Part shown: positions 57,436-64,000 of the stretch, in pieces
Layout: every line of letters begins with the position of its first letter
How positions within the stretch are numbered: position 1 is the first letter of the stretch
DNA from: Apostichopus japonicus
Taxonomy: Eukaryota; Echinodermata; Holothuroidea; Aspidochirotida; Stichopodidae
DNA: 64,000 nucleotides
Assembly (NCBI RefSeq): GCF_037975245.1
Contig: NC_092580.1
Coordinates: forward strand, 18,393,501-18,457,500
Direction: 5' to 3'
Made by a program: the position numbers and the translations under genes
The notes under the pieces: generated by a model
What the model was told of the DNA's origin: nothing
Database searches by the model: none
The model's input: the letters and a program-made list of their open reading frames with translations, nothing else

Positions 57436-57637
57436 ATGAAATTCGTAATGAGTTGGAAAATCAAGAACAGTGAAAAAACTTTCAGCCTCCACCGGGATTC
57501 GAACCACGGGCCTCCCGCTCTGTACGCGGACACCCTAACCAATAGGCTATGGACGCTGATTGTATGTCCAGAGGTTCTGAACCGGTAAGGAAGATCGTAA
57601 TTCCACTGTAGGCGTTTGTCACCTGTATCGAACAATA
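57436..57637 (-). mobile_element. tRNA-derived SINE, near full length, nested in the hAT element
   Basis: Reverse-complement copy of the unit at 40699-40896. It has the same 5' head (TACAGGTG..., GAACCTCTGGACATACAA), the same box A-like (TAGCCTATTGG) and box B-like (GGTTCGAATCCC) segments, and the same tail TTTTTTCACTGTTCTTGATT. A short (TA)n lies at its 3' side (57417-57430). It interrupts the 3' noncoding part of the hAT element and is therefore younger than it. The target duplication is unclear. Confidence 0.78.
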
Positions 57638-57810
57638 CTAGTTCTGTTTTTGGTGACATATTTTGCCTTTCTCTAGAGATCAAACATGATGCTAACCAAC
57701 TCGAAAATCATTTGTGATTCCTAAAGCCGGATCTCGAAAGAGATACTTTTGAACAGACTTAATGTTAATGCAACGGAGGTAAACGACAAAGGCAAATGAA
57801 TATATATTAA

Positions 57811-57905
57811 TGAAAATCGTAATGAGTTGGAAAATCAAGAACAGAGAAAAAACTTTCAGCCTCCACCGGGATTCGAACCAACTAGCTCGGGAATTTGCAG
57901 GATTC

Positions 57906-57908
<3 letters not shown>
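57811..57908 (-). mobile_element. Truncated copy of the same SINE
   Basis: Repeats the tail and box B part of the SINE (CTCCACCGGGATTCGAACC) and then diverges before box A. It borders a 70-bp (TA)n array. It lies about 170 bp from the longer copy in the same orientation. Confidence 0.65.

Positions 57909-57978
<70 letters not shown>
57909..57978. repeat. (TA)n microsatellite
   Basis: Pure AT dinucleotide array next to the truncated SINE. Confidence 0.97.
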
Positions 57979-57984
<6 letters not shown>

Positions 57985-58099
57985 TTGTTTATTTAATATT
58001 CTCCTCTTAGGCTGCCCGAATTTTTCAGGGACTTTTGCCCGAATTTCTTGTCCTCTGGAAATTTGCAGTCTGCCCCCCCCCCCCGCCTCGTACGCTATT

Positions 58100-61000
58100 T
58101 CAAGTGAAGTTTCCAAACATATTCTTTCTTGTTTGCGACCTTCCTGCAAATTCCCGAACTAGTTGGATAATGTCCACTGTATCCAGCTTTCTCTTGTGCA
58201 CGTTACATACGGCCACATGGTTGAGTCTCCTCTGGGTCATTGTGCTGCGCAACCAGGTTTTCAGACGCCGGAGAGCGGAGAAACTGCGCTCACATTCGCA
58301 TGAGGTAACGGGACAGACCAATAAAAGACGGAGGAGCATCAGCACATGGGGGAACAGAGCCCTTACTTCTGTTGACATTCCACGAAAAGCCAGACTGGCT
58401 TCATGCATGGATGTGGCATTTGTTGTCTGTAGAAACATATCCAGCTGCGTCTTGAATGCTGTTGGGTTTAGATCTGACAGCTCTGGGTATTTCTTTACGA
58501 TCACTTCGTCAACTTTCCCTATGAATAAGAAAACAAACAGTCTAAACAGTACTATCTGGAATACTTTTCTGACATAAATGGGCATATTTTATTTACCAGG
58601 TAAGTTTACATTCAAAATTCAAAAGAGGAAACGCACCTGTTGTAAGAATTTTTTGCAGATCATTGTAATCTGAAAGGCCAGCATTGGACGAAATATCGAA
58701 CCTCTCCTTAAGATTGCCAAGCATCCCATCAAGAAGCTTATAATACTGTATCCTGTAGTATTCCTCAGCAGTTGTGGGTTTGTAGCCTGCAGCTGGCCCT
58801 GTAATCCGCTTTGGTGGTTGCCTCCGTCTTGGTATCTGAAGCGGGTCTAGGTCGTACTTGTCTGCTGCTAGACTCGTCTCTCTAAAGATTTCGTGAAATG
58901 CCTCAGCATTACGAAGCTCTTCGAGCTGTGCAGTGGTCTTAGCAACAGATTCCAGCATTCCTGATTTCCGAAAATGCAAAAAAAGTAAATGAGTTTGAGT
59001 AACTAAAATTGGTCAATTGAACTACATTGCCCATGAACATGTTTAGCTGTTACCAACATATTCATTTCACATGTCCCTGCCATTCAATGTTATTTTTTAA
59101 TCCTATTAATTACGACCTAAACTCTCACCTGAAATGTTAGCAGACTTCGACTGAAGTCCACGGTTGAGTGTTTCCAGTGATGCTAGTGGTTTGTTTGCCA
59201 CTTTCAAAGCAAGTAAAACCTCTGCTTTCTGAAATCTATCAAGGAGGCCGTTTGCTTTGGCAGAGGTATCGGATATCCCGTGGGACATTTCTTCCAAACT
59301 GGCCAGAATTGCTTCATAGTTTTGAATAACAGCGTCAACTGCAGCTTGACGACAGAGCCACCGAGTTGGGCATAATGGTCTGATATTGGCTGAGCTGGTA
59401 CCTCCCAACCCTTCAATATCTGCAGCGATGTCCTTGAATATGCCCTAAAAGATAAGTACAAAGAATACAGATCGAGGGCACTGTCTTTGGTACAACTGCT
59501 AAATGCATTGGTGAAGTTAATTTTCACTGAAGATTCAGATTTTCTGTCACTGTCCCTGTAATAGACCATCGGATCTCCACCTTAAAGGTCATAGCATAAT
59601 GTTGGCATTAGTAAAGATCCACAAATTCTTAAAACTATAACTTTGCAATTGAATTTGACTGTGTCATTCTGCTGTGTTACTCTCTATTCTTTATAATTGA
59701 GAGAATGATATCATAATGATAACAAATTTGACATACCTTGTATTTGCCTGATCTCCTGTAGAGAACACCAAGTTCATGGACCCACTGTAGGGCATCACGC
59801 ACCAGAGTACACTCTGTAACAGCATCCTTCATGACTAAGTTGGAGACATGTGAGCTGCAGTGAAAGTACATCGCTAGTGGCTGCTTCTCTTTTATCTTAG
59901 CTTGGCACCCTCTGTACTTGCCGCTCATGTTTGATGCTCCATCATAAGTTTGTGCACGTAAATTCTCGACTGAAAGGCCAAGACGAGCGATTACATCCAG
60001 TATCATAATGGAGATAGCCTCACCGGTGGAAGATGCCATTTCATACAAACCTATGAAATCTTCTCTGACATTAAGCTCATCATCAACGGATCTGAAACAA
60101 ATAGACTCTTGTTCAGTTCCATTAATGTCCTGCGTACCATCCACCATTACCGCGAATACCACATGACCACGTATGTCCTTAACAATATCACGGATAATGC
60201 TGTGGCTTAGCATCTGCATAATCTCTTCCTGGGCTTGATGGGAGGTGAAGTTAGTATCACGGGAAAGGTATGGACCCAAGTGCGGATCATCCTCACTTCG
60301 CAACTTGAGAAGTTGACAAAAATTTCCCTCTTCCTCGTCATGTCCTCGAGATGCTATGCCTTGGCGTACAAGGTATCTTACTGAAGTAAATACCCTTACA
60401 AGATTTCTTCTGTGGATTTCTTGCTGTTTTGCAGAATGAGAGTCTATTAGTGCTCTCACAGTTTTGGCCTCCTGTGCTTTCAACTGGCTGAGTGCAAAAT
60501 TGTGTGTAGATGACAATTGGTGTTGCTCAAATCGGCCCAGTGCCTTCTTGCCACGTCCCATTACTTTTTTCCAATTTTTGAATCCAGTAGTGATGAACGC
60601 AAGATCTTTCACTCTTGCAATATCCAGCAAACCTTTCTGATATGCGTCATGGCAGGAAAAACACAGCACACCTTCTTTTTCATGGTCGTAGTGTAGCCAT
60701 GAGTACATGCTAAACCATTTAGCTTGAAAATGGAACTGCTGATGTTTTGCAACTTTTGGTGGGATACAGGATGTATCTTCTGGGTGGTATGGAGAATCAG
60801 GCAGATTTCGTCTCCTAGGATTTCCGGTCATGACATCTATCGGAGGTGTGTCACCAGAAGGCTCCATGTGTTGACTGCTTGCCTTTGCATTGGTAGATTC
60901 CTCAGTGGCAGTTTCCTCATCGCTGCTAATAGTTTGTTCAACATGGTGTATAGCAGTAGCACCACCCGACGCGTTGTTGTTATTGCTCCTGTTGGGGTGT

Positions 61001-61125
61001 TCAGGGGGAGCAGGTGTTACAACAGATCGTGTTTCTCCTGGTTTCTTTTGATTTGGCTTGAACCAATTTGTTATCTTGTTCTCTGTTTGTTTCTTGGGAA
61101 TCTTGGAGGACCGTCGATCTGCCAT
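58100..61125 (-). CDS. hAT transposase with TTF-type zinc finger and dimerisation domain (4 exons)
   Basis: Predicted to cut and paste the surrounding element. Exons with GT-AG borders: 61125-59737, 59444-59129, 58960-58637, 58518-58100. They total 2448 nt and 815 aa with no stop or frameshift. Residues 1-120 are low-complexity and basic/acidic. A TTF-type zinc finger follows, with C155, C158, H202 and H208 as candidate ligands. The RNase-H-like core (DUF4371 type, as in ZMYM1/ZMYM6-like proteins) shows VDGTQD (D329), YDGASN (D395) and the hAT CxxH motif (C423, H426). The C-terminal hAT dimerisation region has CECERSFSALRRLK, with candidate catalytic E753. All three acidic residues are therefore present. 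It could be a domesticated ZMYM-like host gene, but the bracketing TIRs and target duplication argue for a transposon. The ATG at 61125 is the first methionine of a long open exon. Confidence 0.88.
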
Positions 61126-61365
61126 GATGCCTACATATACATATACAGGTATACATAGTAGAAAGGTATAAATACCGGTAAGTAGCTTTTATCACAAACC
61201 TTCAGAATCAACTTTAAAAATTTGGTCTGGAATTTTATGCATACCGGTATGTTAACCCTTTACCCTTCCCTGCATGTCCAGGCAGAGCTTAAAACTGCCA
61301 GTAGGGATGGGATTTACTGAGCTCTGTGAGCTGGGACAATAGATGTGTCTGACTGTGTAAGCTAA

Positions 61366-61785
61366 TGGCAAGCCATGTGGGACACTGCAAACACCGCATA
61401 ATATATCCGCGTATTAATTCGAATATATACGCGTATTAATTCGAATATATGTGTTGTACATGTGTAAAGTTTCGCTTTGTGAAGTGATCTCGCGAGCCCG
61501 CCAAAACATTCATCGTTGGTATGTACACAGCAAGAGCGGAAATGTGTTTTCGTGTATATTCTAATTAATCCGTGCATATATTGGATTTAATCCCCACATG
61601 TTTTCTAATTTAATACGTGTATATATTCGAATTAATACGTGTATATATTCGAATTAATACGCGGATATATTTGGGCCATATGATTGGCTAATAATATATA
61701 CGCGTATATATTCCAATTAATACGCGTATAAATTACGATTAATACGCTGATATATTATGCAGTGTTTGTCCCACATGGCTTGCCA
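61366..61785. mobile_element. Foldback (long inverted repeat) element, about 420 bp
   Basis: The left arm starts TGGCAAGCCATGTGGGA and the right arm ends with its reverse complement. Both arms continue with repeated TACGCGTATTAATTCGAATA-like units, so the two halves pair over more than 80 bp with small gaps. Flanks share no clear target duplication. It lies 5' of the hAT transposase inside the larger element. No ORF of note. Confidence 0.7.
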
Positions 61786-63089
61786 TATACGCTTGCGAGT
61801 TGCGAGGTTGCTGTATGCTTATAGTGCTAAAATAGGCGTCCGGAGTTAGATGGAACAAATATGCTGAAATAGGCGTCTGAGCGTTCAAAACTTTAGGGAG
61901 AAAAGTGTTCAGAATCTTAACACAAGTGTTCAAAATTATTTGAACACCAGATTGCGTGTGTTAAATTTTGGTGTCAAAAGACTGAACTCGCAGTGTACAG
62001 AAACCGAATGAGTCATTAATTTTCTACACGCTGCGTTTTATAGAGTAGGCCTACCGAAGTGTCACGTCAGTTATGCATGACAACCGTGCCGTGCTGTCTA
62101 AACAAACTTAAAACAAATTAAACTTAAACCAATTAACAAACATAAACCGTAACGCTATAGGCTTTTGAATCGATCATGTTTTGATCATTATTTTCTTTAT
62201 TGTTGTTCGGAATTTCACTCTTTATGACCCACAAACAAGTCTGACCATGATTATAGGCCAACATACTTGCATTTGTAGAGTTTTCTTTCGTAAGTATGAC
62301 TCACTGACGATTAAAAACAGTAGTGCCCAAATCGTAATTATTTGCGTTGACTTTATACGTAAACTGTCAACAAGTCACAGTTCCGCGAAATTGTGTGGGC
62401 CGGTGGCCATAGCAAGTTAGCAACGGGCAGTTATTTCAATCTACAGTCATCACATACTCCAAACTTTGCCAAAATAGTCCTAACTCCTAAGGTAGTCCCC
62501 TACAACACAACCAATGTAATTATCAATGCATGCCTAAAACAATAAGAGTACATTTTTACCAAACGGTGCTGTGTAACTGTAAGACGTAAGGCACGTGCGG
62601 CGAAATCGACCTCGCGTTGATAGTGCCAAAGCGCGCTAGCCTAGCGACAGATTTCGACACTCATGTTGCCTACGTACATGTACTTAGAAACACCTCGTTG
62701 AAGTTGGCAAGTGTATACAGTTCCAAAGCTATTCAACAGCAACAAAACGTTATTTGTGTATGTCTGTTGTGGGGTGAAGTTAGCGCTATGAGCTACAAGT
62801 TCCAATGCGCAAGGTGGGGGAAAGGGGCTAGAAATAATGAGTGGGTCAATTCTAACTGGATTTTCGGTCATTAATTGTTGATGTAGCCTACCAGGTGAAA
62901 GGTTGAAATGACTTTAACAATTTCAAATTTAATAATTTTATTTATTATGCCATTTGGAACACATAACATAGGCTATAACAGAACATTACTGGCAAAAACT
63001 AGGGGGGGTTGATTGTGTGGGCCAACCCCCCCTCTTCAAAAACTGGGGGGGTTAAAACCCCCCCAACCCCCCCTGTTTCTCCGCCAGTG

Positions 63090-63097
63090 CAGCCAAT
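63090..63097 (+). repeat. hAT target-site duplication, right copy
   Basis: A second, identical CAGCCAAT directly follows the right terminus of the element. The host reading frame resumes at 63098. Confidence 0.92.
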
Positions 63098-63235
63098 GGT
63101 CATTACACTGGATTCAAGTTGCCAGGAGAAAACTCATTGTATAGGAAGCCTTGGTTGAGAAATTCCTCCAGAAACACCTTTTCTAAACTACGATTGTGTT
63201 GGATTATCAATCCGTCAGGGTTCCCTCAGTGTTGA

Positions 63236-64000
63236 TATATTGAAATTCAAGACTTTTAATTCAGGATGAAAAGGTTATTTTCCAGACCCAACATCAACAA
63301 TGAAAGAAAAGGCATGTTTTGAAGCATTTGGACACAAGTATTGGCGTGACCGTGATGTCATATAATATGTGCATAAGGGAACGGACATTGACCTTTTTAG
63401 GGGCATTTACCTCCCAGACGTTTGATTCGTACCTTTAATCTGGAAACCAAAATATCCATATCACCAATGATATTTGACAGAAAAGTCATAATAAAGACCA
63501 ATGGAGGCAGCAGAACTCTTGAATGTTTAGACTTTGTTTCTTCAGCAGCAGTTGGTTTGTTTTGTAGTCTTTCTTCAAAAACTCAGCAGTACACCCTGTT
63601 AATGGTCTTCGATTGTTTTAATGCGTGTGATGCTGTGTTTCACATTGCCCATCAGTGTTGTACGTGTCGTCGTGCTTGTGTAACATTTTTGCATGTGAGT
63701 TACTTCGTGCAGTGTTTCTTGGTTTAAATAACCCTTTATTGTATTTGCTTCTGGATTATTCTAATTAATTTGTCACAACAACGATTGATAGCGATGGACA
63801 TGCAACTGCTTTGTAGGCTTAAAGCCAAAAAAATCATGTATATAAGTTGTTTTCTTTTAATCTCCTTTGATGTCACAAATTACATTAGTGTAATTTAAGA
63901 ATGATAATGTTTATGGAAAGTACAGTTTTACTTTTATGTCATATAATACAATGATTGTTGTTAATGTTAGTTCAGATTGTCCAGAATGACTGTCTAGAAC
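63236..64000. other. 3' flank of the decayed P2X7-like gene
   Basis: AT-rich sequence. One 101-codon ORF (63422-63727) has no recognisable motif. No element borders seen. Confidence 0.4.

Larger units (their letters stand above)
56657..63089 (-). mobile_element. hAT transposon, apparently complete, with 8-bp target-site duplication
   Basis: The ends read CAGTGGCGGAGA on the left and, reverse-complemented, CACTGGCGGAGA on the right (11 of 12 match). The flanks are a perfect 8-bp direct repeat CAGCCAAT at 56649-56656 and 63090-63097, the duplication size expected of hAT elements. The 6433-bp interior encodes a four-exon transposase on the minus strand, so its 5' side is at the right. Both subterminal regions carry G/C runs. 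Later insertions are nested inside: SINE copies at 57436-57637 and 57811-57908 with a (TA)n tail, and a foldback element at 61366-61785. The element sits inside an exon of a decayed P2X7-like gene. Bringing the two flanks together at the duplication restores that gene's frame, which independently confirms both borders. Confidence 0.92.
55832..63235 (+). pseudogene. Decayed gene with P2X7 intracellular-domain-like C-terminus, split by the hAT element
   Basis: Two pieces are visible. The first (55832-56108) starts MADPEPIAATEV, runs into a TAA at about 55910, then continues one frame over as an acidic stretch with EPYQFEPV, typical of the N-terminus of invertebrate P2X7-domain proteins. It ends at a GTAAGA donor. 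The second has an acceptor at 56532, reads YRYIAYGQQ, then a TGA at 56570-56572 where relatives have Trp, then LPSCAVQRIRSDFPAN up to the transposon at 56656. It resumes at 63098 with GHYTGFK and stays open to TGA 63233-63235. LPSC...RIR..FP...YTGFK is the hallmark end of the P2X7 cytosolic (ballast) domain. The middle exon with zinc-binding cysteines was not found. Frameshift, nonsense codon and insertion together make function unlikely. Confidence 0.72.

Noticed and set aside
58035..58577. 180-aa plus-strand ORF
   Set aside because: Antisense shadow of the last hAT transposase exon, which has clear family motifs on the minus strand.
60724..61158. 144-aa plus-strand ORF
   Set aside because: Antisense shadow of transposase exon 1.

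Overview
This is a eukaryotic, AT-rich window from an animal with compact introns, abundant (TA)n arrays and many short transposable elements. A three-domain flagellar creatine kinase and a GEMIN2 orthologue are both assembled from canonical GT-AG exons. Together with the repeat style they point to a marine invertebrate deuterostome, most likely an echinoderm (sea cucumber or sea urchin type). The species is inference.

Layout. Bases 1 to about 35.4 kb look gene-poor. They hold simple repeats, a BEL/Pao retrotransposon relic (5.9-6.5 kb) with a possible LTR, a 322-bp hAT-type MITE with an 8-bp target duplication (10.5 kb), a 44-copy 18-bp minisatellite (19.4-20.2 kb), a tiny palindromic insertion (22.45 kb) and a 412-bp hAT derivative (28.5 kb). 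At 35.5-40.0 kb the minus strand carries a complete six-exon GEMIN2 gene (271 aa). Its last intron holds a (GGGAA)n array. At 40.3-43.2 kb there are a tandem duplication, a tRNA-derived SINE between (TA)n arrays, and a decayed LINE. The LINE is interrupted by a 265-bp MITE and by a 28-nt hairpin core.

At 43.93-53.04 kb the plus strand carries a complete six-exon flagellar creatine kinase of 1239 aa. It has an N-myristoylation-type start, three full kinase domains and three active-site cysteines. Domains 2 and 3 and most of domain 1 are in one 2.9-kb exon. At 55.8-63.2 kb a decayed gene with a P2X7-intracellular-domain-like C-terminus is split by a 6.4-kb hAT transposon (56657-63089) with a perfect 8-bp target duplication. 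The transposon has an apparently intact four-exon transposase (815 aa, minus strand) and contains nested SINE copies and a foldback element.

How things fit together. The two host genes are functionally unrelated: snRNP assembly and the sperm phosphocreatine shuttle. The rest is a layered record of mobile-element activity. The most unusual signal is a pair of 26-28 nt palindromic inserts sharing CATGGAG...AAACAG...CTCCATG, each flanked by a 7-bp direct repeat. One of them demonstrably interrupts a reading frame. No tRNA gene proper, rRNA or CRISPR array was found.
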